A program made the translations under genes and the position numbers. From Flaviflagellibacter sp963786225 (GTDB taxonomy: Bacteria; Pseudomonadota; Alphaproteobacteria; Rhizobiales; Methylopilaceae), in assembly GCA_963786225.1 (NCBI GenBank), contig CAWAYQ010000024.1:62001-126000 (forward strand): a stretch of DNA of 64,000 bases. Reading direction: 5' to 3'. Within the stretch, counting starts at the first letter, position 1. Every line of letters begins with the position of its first letter. The notes beneath the pieces are model-generated. The model was not told the origin of the DNA. It made no database searches and worked only from the letters and a program-made list of their open reading frames with translations. Below are positions 51,668 to 60,677 of this stretch, one piece after another.

Positions 51668-53917
51668 TTGGCCGTAGAAATACTCACCGCCAATTCGGGG
51701 GCGCAAAGCGAATCACCGTCGGCCACACCGGCCGGCCCGTCGCGATTCGGCGCAGTCATCCTGGTTCTGGCGCTTCTGGCGACTTTGACGACCTTTCTGG
51801 TGCTGGCCGGCCTGACGCCGCTCTCGCCGACCCACAATGTCGTCGTCACCATGCTGTGCATCAATGCCGCGTTCGGCACTCTGCTGCTCGGCATCATCTC
51901 ATGGCAGGCGCGGGCGCTGGTGCTTGCCCGCCACCGCAAACAGGCCGGCGCCAAGCTTCATCAGCAGGTTATTCTTCTGTTCGGCATCATCGCCGTGACC
52001 CCGGCGCTGCTTCTTGCGGCGGTCGCCGTGGTGACGCTCGACCGCGGGCTCGATCAATGGTTTTCGACCCGGGCGCGCACCATCGTCGATAACGCGCTCG
52101 TCGTCTCGCGCGCCTATCTTGAGGAGCAGTTCCGCACCATTCGCGCCGAGACGCTCGCGATGGCGAACGACCTCAACCGCGAACGCGCGCTTTATGAGAC
52201 CGACCGGGCACGCTTCCGCGATCTCGTCACTGTTCAGTCGACCATCCGCGGCATGCAGGCGACCTACGTCCTGAAGCGCGATCTCACCGTCGTCGAGCGC
52301 GCGACCAATGACGGCGGCCGGCCGATGCAGATGCCGCCGCCGAACGCGTTCGAGCAGGCGAGCGCGACCGAGCCCGCCATTCTGTCTCCGAACAGTCAGA
52401 ACCTGATCGGCGCCGTCTACAAGCTCGCGGGGTTTGACGATCTGTGGCTGTTCGTGGTCCGCGCCGTCGACCCGCGCGCGACGCATTATCTCCGGATGAC
52501 GGAGGCGGCAGCCGCCGAATATATCGCACTCGACCGCCGCCGCTTCGGCGTCCAGGTCGCCTTCGGCCTCATGTATCTCGTCATAGGCCTGACGCTTTTG
52601 CTCGCCGCGATCTGGATCGGGCTCGCTTTCGCCAATCGTCTTGTCTCGCCCATCAGCCGTCTCATCGGCGCGGCCGATCAGGTCGCGGCCGGCAATCTGT
52701 ATGTGCAGGTGCCGCACGGAAAAAGGGAAGGCGATCTCGGCGGTCTTTCGGAAACATTCAACCGCATGACGGCGCAGCTTCGCACCCAGCGTAACGCGCT
52801 GCTGGAAGCCAGCGAGCAGATCGACGAACGGCGCCGCTTCACCGAGGCCGTTTTGTCCGGTGTCACGGCCGGCGTCATCGGTTTGACCAGCGACGGCCGT
52901 ATCACCCTCGTCAACCGCACGGCGGGTCACCTCATCGGCACCACCGAGGAGGAGATGCTCAATCGTCCGATCCTCGACATCGCTCCCGAACTCGGGCCAC
53001 TGGTCGATGAAGCCGTGACCGGGCGCAGCCGCCTGGTGCAGGGAACCGTCACATTGGCGAGGGCCGGCCGCGAGCGCACCGTCAACGTCCGCGTCACGAA
53101 GGAACAGTCGGGCGCGCCCGAGCACGGCTATGTCGTCACGCTCGACGACATCACCGATCTCGTTTCCGCCCAGCGCACCTCGGCATGGGCGGATGTGGCG
53201 CGGCGTATCGCGCACGAGATCAAGAACCCCCTGACGCCGATCCAGCTTTCGGCCGAGCGCATTCGCCGCAAATACGGAAAGTATATCGTCGAGGATCGGG
53301 ATATCTTCGACCAGTGTACGGACACGATCGTTCGCCAGGTCGAGGATATCAAGCGCATGGTGGACGAGTTCTCCTCGTTTGCCCGCATGCCCAAGCCCGT
53401 GATCGAGGCCGAGGACGTGTCGGAAACCGTACGCCAGGCCGTCGTGATGATGCGAATGGGAAACCCGGAGATTACGATCGATCTTTCCGTTCCGGAAAGG
53501 CAGCTTGTGGCGCGCTTCGACCGCCGTCTTCTGTCGCAGGCGGTCACCAATATCGTGAAGAATGCCGCGGAGAGCATTGCCGCCGTTGCCGACGAGGAGC
53601 GCGGCGAAGGCCGTATCGCCATCGAGGTTCGCGCCGAACGCGGGCGTGTCGTGATTACGGCGACCGACAACGGCATGGGCCTGCCCGAAGAAAACCGCAG
53701 CAGGCTGCTCGAACCCTACATGACCACGCGCGAGAAGGGCACGGGCCTCGGTCTCGCGATCGTTACGAAGATTTTGGAAGAACACGGCGGTGGCATCGAA
53801 CTCGGCGATGCCCCAGCCGTGGCTTTGGGAGGACGCGGCGCGCGGGTGACCTTGTGGTTCCCGCTCGGCGTGATGGCGGACACGGAAAACCAATCGAAGG
53901 CGGATGCTGAGGCATGA
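51668..53917 (+). CDS. ntrY: Membrane sensor histidine kinase NtrY
   Basis: Membrane kinase partner of NtrX, linked in other alphaproteobacteria to nitrogen, redox or envelope sensing. The 749-residue product has about four membrane segments (early VILVLALLATLTTFLVLAGL; later FGLMYLVIGLTLLLAAIWIGLAF), a periplasmic loop, a HAMP region (NRLVSPISRLIGAADQVAAGNL), a PAS-like segment (VTAGVIGLTSDGRITLVNRTAGHLIG), the phospho-acceptor motif VARRIAHEIKNPLTPIQLSAERI, and ATPase boxes (NIVKNAAESI, DNGMGLP, TTREKGTGLGLAIV). The start is TTG 51668 after an AGGGGCAGGA tract. The stop overlaps ntrX. Confidence 0.95.
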   Translation: MAVEILTANSGAQSESPSATPAGPSRFGAVILVLALLATLTTFLVLAGLTPLSPTHNVVVTMLCINAAFGTLLLGIISWQARALVLARHRKQAGAKLHQQVILLFGIIAVTPALLLAAVAVVTLDRGLDQWFSTRARTIVDNALVVSRAYLEEQFRTIRAETLAMANDLNRERALYETDRARFRDLVTVQSTIRGMQATYVLKRDLTVVERATNDGGRPMQMPPPNAFEQASATEPAILSPNSQNLIGAVYKLAGFDDLWLFVVRAVDPRATHYLRMTEAAAAEYIALDRRRFGVQVAFGLMYLVIGLTLLLAAIWIGLAFANRLVSPISRLIGAADQVAAGNLYVQVPHGKREGDLGGLSETFNRMTAQLRTQRNALLEASEQIDERRRFTEAVLSGVTAGVIGLTSDGRITLVNRTAGHLIGTTEEEMLNRPILDIAPELGPLVDEAVTGRSRLVQGTVTLARAGRERTVNVRVTKEQSGAPEHGYVVTLDDITDLVSAQRTSAWADVARRIAHEIKNPLTPIQLSAERIRRKYGKYIVEDRDIFDQCTDTIVRQVEDIKRMVDEFSSFARMPKPVIEAEDVSETVRQAVVMMRMGNPEITIDLSVPERQLVARFDRRLLSQAVTNIVKNAAESIAAVADEERGEGRIAIEVRAERGRVVITATDNGMGLPEENRSRLLEPYMTTREKGTGLGLAIVTKILEEHGGGIELGDAPAVALGGRGARVTLWFPLGVMADTENQSKADAEA

Positions 53918-55284
53918 GTTCTGACATTCTGATTGTGGATGACGAAGCCGATATTCGCGAACTGGTCGCGGGTATTCTCGCGGACGAGGGCTACAATACG
54001 CGCGTCGCGCGCAACAGCGATCAGGCCATAGCGGCCATCGAAGAACGGCGGCCGCATCTCATCTTCCTCGACATCTGGCTGCAGGGCTCAAAGCTCGACG
54101 GCATGCAGATCCTCGACGTCATCAAGGAAAGCCATCCCGAGGTTCCCGTTGTGATGATCTCTGGCCACGGCAATATCGAAACCGCCGTCGCCGCCATCAA
54201 GAAGGGTGCCTACGACTTCATCGAAAAGCCGTTCAAGACCGACCGGCTGGTGCTTGTCGCGAGCCGCGCGCTCGACGCTTCGCGCATGCGCCGCGAACTG
54301 CGCGAACTGCGCCAGCAATCGGGACATGCCTCGCGTCTCGTCGGCAAAAGCTCGGTCATGAACCAGCTGCGTGCAACCATCGAACGCGTCGCGCCGACCA
54401 ACAGCCGTGTCCTGATCTCCGGAGCTTCGGGCGCCGGCAAGGAACTCGCCGCACGCACGATGCATGCGCTGTCGATGCGCGCGAACGGTCCGTTCGTCGC
54501 GGTCAACGCCGCCGCGATCACACCCGAGAACATGGAAACGGCTCTGTTCGGCGTCGAGGGCGACGGCAACGGCCGTGCCCGAACCGTCGGCGCGCTGGAA
54601 GAGGCCCATGGCGGTTCGCTGTTCATCGACGAGGTGGCGGACATGCCGCGCGAGACGCAGAACAAGATTCTGCGCGTTCTCGTCGATCAGAACTTTACGC
54701 GCGTCGGCGGTTCCGCACGCGTCACCGTCGATGTCCGCATCATCTCCTCGACAAGCCGCGATCTACCCGCTGAGATCGCACTCGGCACATTCCGCGAGGA
54801 TCTGTTCCACCGGCTCGCCGTCGTGCCGATCCGCGTTCCGGGTCTCGCCGAACGCCGCGAGGACATCCCGGAGAGCATCGATTATTTCCTGGAACAGATC
54901 GCTCTTCAGACCGGCCTCCCGAAACGGTTGATCGGCGAGGACGCGCTTGCGGTTCTGCAATCCCACGACTGGCCGGGAAATGTCCGCCAGCTCCGCAACA
55001 ATATCGAACGCCTGATGATCCTCGCCGGTGGCGAACCCGACGCCGTCATCACCGCGAGCATGCTGCCGTCCGAGATCGGCACAATGGTACCGCCGACGCC
55101 GAACGGAGCAGGCGGCGAGCAGCTGATGGGCATGGCGCTGCGCGAAGCGCGCGAAGTGTTCGAACGGCAGTATCTGATGGCCCAGATCAGCCGCTTCGGC
55201 GGCAATATTTCCCGCACCGCCGAATTCATCGGCATGGAGCGCTCGGCGCTGCACCGCAAACTGAAGGCGCTCGAAATCGGGTGA
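53914..55284 (+). CDS. ntrX: Response regulator NtrX, without the sigma54-contact motif
   Basis: Response regulator for NtrY. The 456-residue product has a receiver domain (IVDDEADIRELV, aspartate in LIFLDIWLQGSKLDG, lysine in IEKPFKTD), an AAA+ domain with a variant Walker A GASGAGKEL, FIDEVADMPRETQNKILRVL, and a C-terminal Fis-type helix-turn-helix (SRTAEFIGMERSALHRKLKAL). Where NtrC has GAFTGA, this protein reads LFGVEGDGNGRARTVGALEEA, so sigma54 contact is lost, which is known for alphaproteobacterial NtrX. It may act as a sigma70 regulator or repressor. ATGA overlap with ntrY. Confidence 0.95.
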   Translation: MSSDILIVDDEADIRELVAGILADEGYNTRVARNSDQAIAAIEERRPHLIFLDIWLQGSKLDGMQILDVIKESHPEVPVVMISGHGNIETAVAAIKKGAYDFIEKPFKTDRLVLVASRALDASRMRRELRELRQQSGHASRLVGKSSVMNQLRATIERVAPTNSRVLISGASGAGKELAARTMHALSMRANGPFVAVNAAAITPENMETALFGVEGDGNGRARTVGALEEAHGGSLFIDEVADMPRETQNKILRVLVDQNFTRVGGSARVTVDVRIISSTSRDLPAEIALGTFREDLFHRLAVVPIRVPGLAERREDIPESIDYFLEQIALQTGLPKRLIGEDALAVLQSHDWPGNVRQLRNNIERLMILAGGEPDAVITASMLPSEIGTMVPPTPNGAGGEQLMGMALREAREVFERQYLMAQISRFGGNISRTAEFIGMERSALHRKLKALEIG

Positions 55285-55369
55285 TGAATCAGTGGGCGGC
55301 GATGACGCCGGAGCGGACCTGCGCTAAGCCGAAGGCGATGCGCGTGACGCGCATGTCAGCGGGAAGATC

Positions 55370-56746
55370 ATGAGAGTCGTGATTTGCGGAGCGGGGCAGG
55401 TCGGCTTCGGCATTGCCGAACGCCTCGCGGCCGAAGGCAACGACGTCTCCGTCATCGACGTCAACCCGCGTCTTGTCCAGTCGATTTCGGACAGCCTCGA
55501 GGTTCGCGGCTTCGTAGGCCACGGCGCGCATCCGGACGTGCTGGTACAGGCCGGGATCGAGCAGGCCGACATGCTGATCGCCGTTACGCAATCCGACGAG
55601 GTCAACATCGTCTCCTGCGAGGTCGCGAACAGCCTGTTCAACGTCCCGACCAAGGTCGCGCGCATCCGCGCTCAGAATTATCTCGCGCCCCAATGGGCGG
55701 AGCTGTTTTCCCGCGAGCATATGTCGATCGATGTTGTGATCTCGCCCGAACTCGAGGTCGCCGAAGCCGTGCTGGGGCGTCTTGCGGTGCCTGGCGCTGC
55801 CGACACGGTAAGTTTCGCCGACGACAACCTTATCGTCGCCGCGATCGAATGCCGTGACGATTGCCCCATCATCGATACGCCTTTGAGCCAACTCACCGAA
55901 CTTTTCCCGGATCTGCGCGCGCGTGTCATCGGCATCAAGCGTGGCGAGCGGGTTTTTGCGCCCCGCAGCTTCGATATGATTGTTGCCGGAGATCTCGCCT
56001 ACGTCGCGGCGGAAAAGGGTCAGCTTGGCCGGACCTTGACGATCTTCGGCCGCGACGAACCGCCGGCCAGCCGCGTCGTTATCGCCGGCGGCGGCAATAT
56101 CGGGGTCTACGTCGCGCGTGCCCTTGAGGAGCGGGTACGCGGTGCGTCGGTGAAGGTGATCGAGTCGAACGCCGCGCGCGCCCTGGAGATCGCGGACGAT
56201 TTCAAGCGCGGGATAGTTCTCAACGGCAGCGCGCTCGACGATGCGCTGTTGCGTGAGGCCGATATCGGGCAGGCCGATACCTTCGTGGCCGTCACGAACG
56301 ACGAGCGCGTCAACATTCTCTCCGCGGGCCTCGCAAAAAAGCTCGGCTGCCGCCGCAGCCTCTCCCTTGTCAATACGGTTACCTTCGCAAGCCTGATCGC
56401 CGATCTCGGTGTCGATATCCAGGTCAACCCGCGGGGCGTGACCGTTTCGCGCATTTTGCGTCACGTGCGGCGCGGCCGAATTCGCGCTTTGCATTCGCTT
56501 CATGAGGGCAGAGCCGAACTGATCGAAGCCGAGGCGATGGAAACCTCGCCGCTCGTCGGAGCGCCACTGCGCGAGCTCAATATGTTCGACGGCCTGCGCA
56601 TCGGCGCGATTTATCGTGGGGGCAAGATAATCCTGCCGCACGGCGATACGGTGCTTCAGGCGGCCGATCGTGTCATCCTGTTCGCGGAAGCCGCGCGCGT
56701 GAAGCGCGTCGAGCAACTATTCCGCGTCAGTCTCGAGTTTTTCTGA
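55370..56746 (+). CDS. trkA: Trk system potassium uptake regulator TrkA
   Basis: Peripheral NAD-binding subunit that gates Trk potassium channels. The 458-residue product has two RCK modules: the first with RVVICGAGQVGFGIAERLAAEGNDVSVIDVN and ITQSDEVNIVSCEVA-like segment, the second with RVVIAGGGNIGVYVARALEERV and FVAVTNDERVNILSAGLAKKLG. TrkA-C regions follow each. The Trk membrane subunit is not in the window. It follows ntrX by 85 bases, in the usual order ntrX-trkA-dat-hfq. Confidence 0.95.
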   Translation: MRVVICGAGQVGFGIAERLAAEGNDVSVIDVNPRLVQSISDSLEVRGFVGHGAHPDVLVQAGIEQADMLIAVTQSDEVNIVSCEVANSLFNVPTKVARIRAQNYLAPQWAELFSREHMSIDVVISPELEVAEAVLGRLAVPGAADTVSFADDNLIVAAIECRDDCPIIDTPLSQLTELFPDLRARVIGIKRGERVFAPRSFDMIVAGDLAYVAAEKGQLGRTLTIFGRDEPPASRVVIAGGGNIGVYVARALEERVRGASVKVIESNAARALEIADDFKRGIVLNGSALDDALLREADIGQADTFVAVTNDERVNILSAGLAKKLGCRRSLSLVNTVTFASLIADLGVDIQVNPRGVTVSRILRHVRRGRIRALHSLHEGRAELIEAEAMETSPLVGAPLRELNMFDGLRIGAIYRGGKIILPHGDTVLQAADRVILFAEAARVKRVEQLFRVSLEFF

Positions 56747-56758
56747 AGGGAGCGCCCG

Positions 56759-57622
56759 GTGAGCCGCATCATTTATGTCAACGGACGGTACGTCCCCTAT
56801 GCCGACGCAACCGTCCATGTCGAGGACCGCGGCTTTCAGTTCGCGGACGGCGTTTACGAAGTTTGCGAAGTGCGCGGCGCTCGCGTCATCGACGAAGTGC
56901 GCCATCTTGCGCGCCTGTCCCGCTCATTGCGCGAACTCGAAATTGCGCCCCCGATGAGCGATGCATGCCTGCGTGTCGTCCTGAGCGAAGTGCTGCGCCG
57001 CAACCGCGTGCGCGAGGGCCTCGTCTATCTGCAGGTGACGCGAGGCGCGGCGCGGCGCGACTTTCTGTTTCCGGCTCCGGACCTGCCGACGACCCTCGTC
57101 GTCATCGCACGCCAGGTCGATCCGTCGAAGGGCGAGAGCACGGCGGAGCAGGGCATCGCGGTCGTGACCTTGCCGGAAAGCCGCTGGGAGCGCGTCGACA
57201 TCAAGACGACGGGGCTTCTGCCGAACGTGCTTGCGAAAATGCGCGCCAAGAATGCCGGCGCGCGCGAAGCCTGGTTCGTGGATCGCGACGGCTTTGTGAC
57301 AGAGGGCGGCTCCAGCAATGCCTGGATCATCAGCGACGGCGATGTTCTGATTACCCGCCCCGCGGAAACCGGAATTTTGCGCGGCGTCACGCGCACGACT
57401 TTGCTTGATCTCGCACGGAAAGAAGGGCTTGGTGTTGAAGAGCGGCCCTTTACCGTCGATGAGGCTAAAGCCGCTAAAGAAGCTTTCATCACGTCCGCCA
57501 CCACGATCGTAACGCCCGTTATCCAGGTCGATACGACATTGATCGGAGAGGGAAAGCCAGGTCCGCTCGTGCGGCGCCTGAGACGCGGCTTTCACTCTAT
57601 AGCCGAATGGCGTGCAATCTAA
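56759..57622 (+). CDS. dat: D-amino acid aminotransferase-like class IV PLP enzyme
   Basis: PLP-dependent class IV aminotransferase of 287 residues, probably interconverting D-alanine and D-glutamate for cell-wall synthesis. Motifs are VNGRYVPYADATVHVEDRGFQFADGVYE, YLQVTRGAARRDFLFP, the PLP-lysine region DIKTTGLLPNVLAKM, and EGGSSNAWII. Start GTG 56759 is preceded by an AAGGGAG site. Branched-chain aminotransferase or 4-amino-4-deoxychorismate lyase activity cannot be excluded by sequence alone. It follows trkA by 12 bases. Confidence 0.88.
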   Translation: MSRIIYVNGRYVPYADATVHVEDRGFQFADGVYEVCEVRGARVIDEVRHLARLSRSLRELEIAPPMSDACLRVVLSEVLRRNRVREGLVYLQVTRGAARRDFLFPAPDLPTTLVVIARQVDPSKGESTAEQGIAVVTLPESRWERVDIKTTGLLPNVLAKMRAKNAGAREAWFVDRDGFVTEGGSSNAWIISDGDVLITRPAETGILRGVTRTTLLDLARKEGLGVEERPFTVDEAKAAKEAFITSATTIVTPVIQVDTTLIGEGKPGPLVRRLRRGFHSIAEWRAI

Positions 57623-57736
57623 GCTCTAGATTCACTTGCGAAACTCACTTTGCTTGCGTCTAATGCGCAGCGTAAAGTGTGATCAACCAACGCTTTGCGC
57701 GGCTGCTAAAAAGCGGACCCGGAGGACAATAAAAAT

Positions 57737-57985
57737 ATGGCCGACCGAGCCCAGAATCTTCAAGACACTTTCCTAAACTACGTCCGCAAGAACAAAATCC
57801 CGTTGACGATCTTCCTTGTGAACGGCGTTAAATTGCAGGGTGTTGTCACTTGGTTCGACAATTTCTGCGTTCTCTTGCGCCGCGACGGCCATTCCCAACT
57901 GGTCTACAAGCACGCGATCTCGACGATCATGCCGGGTCATCCTATCTCCCTTTTCGAGGGAACGGATGACGAGAAGGCGGATTGA
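57737..57985 (+). CDS. hfq: RNA-binding protein Hfq
   Basis: Sm-like RNA chaperone of 82 residues that pairs small RNAs with mRNAs. The Sm1 motif NLQDTFLNYVRKNKIPLTIFLVNGVKLQGVVTWFDNFCVLLRRDG and the Sm2 motif LVYKHAISTIMPGHPI are complete, with the typical KHA. The ATG is preceded by a GGAGGACAAT ribosome site. The 114-base leader upstream holds no gene and probably carries the promoter. The stop overlaps hflX. Confidence 0.98.
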   Translation: MADRAQNLQDTFLNYVRKNKIPLTIFLVNGVKLQGVVTWFDNFCVLLRRDGHSQLVYKHAISTIMPGHPISLFEGTDDEKAD

Positions 57986-59328
57986 CCGAACCACGCCGCA
58001 AGACCGCGACTGATCTGCCCCCGCCGCCCGGTGAGGGTGCGACGGGGCGCGCGATGGTCGTCGTTCCGCATCTCAGGGAAAGCAAAGCTGCCGCTGCCGC
58101 AAGTTTGCGCAGTCCGCAGGCGCGTCTTGAAGAGGCGATCGGTCTCGCGCGCGCGATCGATCTCGAAATCGTCGGTTCCGGTCTCGTGCCGCTGACGCAG
58201 ATCCGTCCTGCGACCTATATCGGCACCGGCAAGGTGGAGGAGCTTGCCGGTCTCGTCCGCGCCGAAGAGGCCGAGCTTGTCGTGGTCGATACCGCGCTCT
58301 CGCCCGTTCAGCAGCGCAATCTGGAAAAAGCGTGGAACTGCAAGGTGCTCGACCGCACCGGCCTTATTCTGGAGATTTTCGGCCGGCGTGCGCGCACGAA
58401 GGAAGGCACGCTTCAGGTCGAGCTTGCGCATCTCAACTGGCAGAAGAGCCGGTTGGTACGATCCTGGACACATCTCGAGCGCCAGCGCGGCGGCTTCGGC
58501 TTTCTCGGAGGCCCGGGCGAAACGCAGATCGAATCCGACCGTCGCGTCATCGGCGAGCGCATCCACAAGATCGAGCGCGAACTGGATCAGGTGCGCCGCA
58601 CGCGCGGCCTTCACCGGTCGAGCAGGAAGCGCGTGCCGTATCCGATCGTCGCCCTCGTCGGCTACACGAATGCCGGCAAGTCCACTTTGTTCAACCGCAT
58701 GACGAACGCCGACGTCATGGCCGAAGACATGCTGTTTGCGACGCTCGATCCGACATTGCGCTCCATCGATCTGCCGCACGGCACGCGGGTCATCATGTCG
58801 GATACGGTGGGCTTCATCTCCGATTTGCCGACGACGCTCATCGCGGCATTCCGTGCGACGCTCGAAGAAGTGCTGGAAGCCGACGTCATCTTGCACGTAC
58901 GCGACATCTCGCATGGCGACACGCAAGCCCAGGCGGCGGACGTGACCGGAATCCTGACCGAACTCGGCGTCGATCCGCATGGCGGAAAGCTGATCGAGAT
59001 CTGGAACAAGATCGACGCGCTGGATGACGAATCCGCTGCGCGATTGCGCGAAGTGGCAAAGCGCGAGAAGGGCGCCCTTGTGGTCGTGTCCGCGCTGAAG
59101 GGCGAGGGCGTGCCCGCTTTGCTCGACGAGATCGAGGCGCGTGTGTCGTCCGGCCGCTCCACGCTGGATTTGGAAGTCCCAGGCAGCGACGGCGAAGGCC
59201 TGCATTGGCTTTACGAGCACACGGAAGTTCTGGATCGTACCGACGGGGAAGACGGCTCGCTGAAACTGCGTGTCCGTGTGCCGCCGGAACGAGCGGAGAG
59301 CGTGCGGCGGCGTTTCCTGCCCGTCTAA
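57982..59328 (+). CDS. hflX: GTPase HflX (TTG start)
   Basis: Ribosome-associated GTPase that rescues or splits stalled ribosomes. The 448-residue product has the N-terminal HflX domain (AIGLARAIDLEIVG... RPATYIGTGKVEEL, ETQIESDRRVIGERIHKI), G1 GYTNAGKSTLFNRM, G3 DTVGFISDLPTTLIAAFRATLEEV, and G4 WNKID. The start TTG at 57982 overlaps the hfq stop as TTGA; no nearer ATG fits. The hfq-hflX order is widespread. Confidence 0.95.
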   Translation: MTEPRRKTATDLPPPPGEGATGRAMVVVPHLRESKAAAAASLRSPQARLEEAIGLARAIDLEIVGSGLVPLTQIRPATYIGTGKVEELAGLVRAEEAELVVVDTALSPVQQRNLEKAWNCKVLDRTGLILEIFGRRARTKEGTLQVELAHLNWQKSRLVRSWTHLERQRGGFGFLGGPGETQIESDRRVIGERIHKIERELDQVRRTRGLHRSSRKRVPYPIVALVGYTNAGKSTLFNRMTNADVMAEDMLFATLDPTLRSIDLPHGTRVIMSDTVGFISDLPTTLIAAFRATLEEVLEADVILHVRDISHGDTQAQAADVTGILTELGVDPHGGKLIEIWNKIDALDDESAARLREVAKREKGALVVVSALKGEGVPALLDEIEARVSSGRSTLDLEVPGSDGEGLHWLYEHTEVLDRTDGEDGSLKLRVRVPPERAESVRRRFLPV

Positions 59329-60143
59329 AGCCTGCGCTCCGCGGCCTTCGCCGCGTCCCACAGTGCGTCCATCTCCGCGAGATCAGACTGTGCCGGCGTG
59401 CGGCCCAGTCTTGCCAGTTCGGCCTCGATGAAGCGGAAGCGCCGCTCGAATTTGGCATTCGCCCGGCGCAACGCCACTTCGGGATCGGCCTTCACGTGCC
59501 GCGCCAGATTGGCGACCGCAAACAGAAGATCGCCGATCTCGTCGAGCCGTTCTTCGTCGCTCGCATTGCCGTCGAGCGCTTCTTCGACTTCGTCCGCTTC
59601 CTCGCGAATTTTGTCGAGTACCGTACGTGCATCGTTCCAGTCGAAGCCGACTGTGCCTGCTTTCGCCTGAAGCGCCACGGCGCGGGAGAGGGCGGGGAGG
59701 GCGGAGGGCACGTCGTCGAGCAGACCGGAATTTTGAGCCGTTCCGCGCTGCGCCGCGCGCTCGGTTTTTTCCTCGGCCTTGATCCGGTCCCACACGCGCT
59801 TGATCTCGTCCGGCGTCAGATCGCGGGTTTCGCCGAACACATGGGGGTGGCGGCGGATCAGTTTTTCGGTGATGGCCTGAACCACGTCCGGAAAGGCGAA
59901 CACGCCGGTCTCTTCGGCCATGCGCGCATGAAAGACGACCTGGAGCAGGAGATCGCCCAGTTCCTCGCGCAGATCGTGGAGATCCTCGCGGGCAATGGCG
60001 TCGGCCACCTCCGCCGCTTCCTCGAGCGTGTAAGGTGCAATGGTCGCGAAGGTCTGTTTCAAATCCCACGCGCAGCCCGTGACGGGATCGCGCAGGGCGG
60101 CCATGATTTCGATGAGACGCGCAATGTCGCGGGAAGGGGTCAC
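59325..60143 (-). CDS. mazG: Nucleoside triphosphate pyrophosphohydrolase MazG
   Basis: Hydrolyses NTPs to NMP and pyrophosphate and helps lower ppGpp. The 272-residue product has two MazG all-alpha domains with the EExxE metal motifs (LEEAAEVADAI, LREELGDLLLQVVFHARMAEE; and IREEADEVEEAL, LDEIGDLLFAVANLARH). GTG 60143 is selected because AAGGAG lies five bases upstream; the frame extends to ATG 60176 without such a site. It converges on hflX with a four-base overlap. Confidence 0.93.
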   Translation of the reverse strand: MTPSRDIARLIEIMAALRDPVTGCAWDLKQTFATIAPYTLEEAAEVADAIAREDLHDLREELGDLLLQVVFHARMAEETGVFAFPDVVQAITEKLIRRHPHVFGETRDLTPDEIKRVWDRIKAEEKTERAAQRGTAQNSGLLDDVPSALPALSRAVALQAKAGTVGFDWNDARTVLDKIREEADEVEEALDGNASDEERLDEIGDLLFAVANLARHVKADPEVALRRANAKFERRFRFIEAELARLGRTPAQSDLAEMDALWDAAKAAERRL

Positions 60144-60202
60144 GTCAGCTCCTTGGGGCGTTATCCTATGCGCCATGTTCGAGCCCGGGAGGCAAGAGCC
60201 GT

Positions 60203-60655
60203 TTGAAATTGGCCACGATCGGATATGAGGGCGCGCCGCAGGAGGCCGTGTTCGCCGCGCTGAAGGAGGCGGGTGTCGACCTTCTGGTGGATGTCCGCGC
60301 CGTCACCTCGTCGCGGCGGCCCGGCTTTTCCAAGAGGCATCTGGCATCCGGGCTGCCGGAGCAGGGGGTGGGCTATCTGCATCTGCGCGGCCTCGGCACA
60401 CCGAAGGAAGGGCGCCTGGCCGCGCGTTCCGGCGACCTTGCGGCGCTAAAGCGCATCTTCGGAAAGCACATGAAAACCCCCGAAGCGCGCCACGATTACG
60501 AAGCTCTGCTCGGGCTTTTGCACGGGGGCAAGAAGATATGCCTAATGTGCTACGAGCACGATCCGGCCGAGTGTCACCGCACGATCATTGCCGAGCGGGT
60601 CCAGGAAGAGCTAGGACTGAGCGTCGAGCATCTGGTGCCCAGGACTGCCGCCTGA
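60203..60655 (+). CDS. DUF488 family protein
   Basis: A 150-residue DUF488 protein with TIGYEGAPQEAVFAALKEAGVDLLVDVRAVTSSRRPGFSK, YLHLRGLGTP, and the cysteine-containing ICLMCYEHDPAECHRTIIAERV. The CxxxxxxxECHR motif is a family mark and may bind a metal. The function is unknown. TTG 60203 is used, with GGGAGG 10 bases upstream; TTG 60209 is also possible. It faces the divergent mazG gene. Confidence 0.83.
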   Translation: MKLATIGYEGAPQEAVFAALKEAGVDLLVDVRAVTSSRRPGFSKRHLASGLPEQGVGYLHLRGLGTPKEGRLAARSGDLAALKRIFGKHMKTPEARHDYEALLGLLHGGKKICLMCYEHDPAECHRTIIAERVQEELGLSVEHLVPRTAA

Positions 60656-60677
60656 AGCACCCATTCTGCAGGATATT

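Noticed and set aside
48982..55284. Sigma54 promoter near ntrB to ntrX
   Set aside because: No clear GG-N10-GC element at proper spacing was seen in the short gaps; most junctions overlap.
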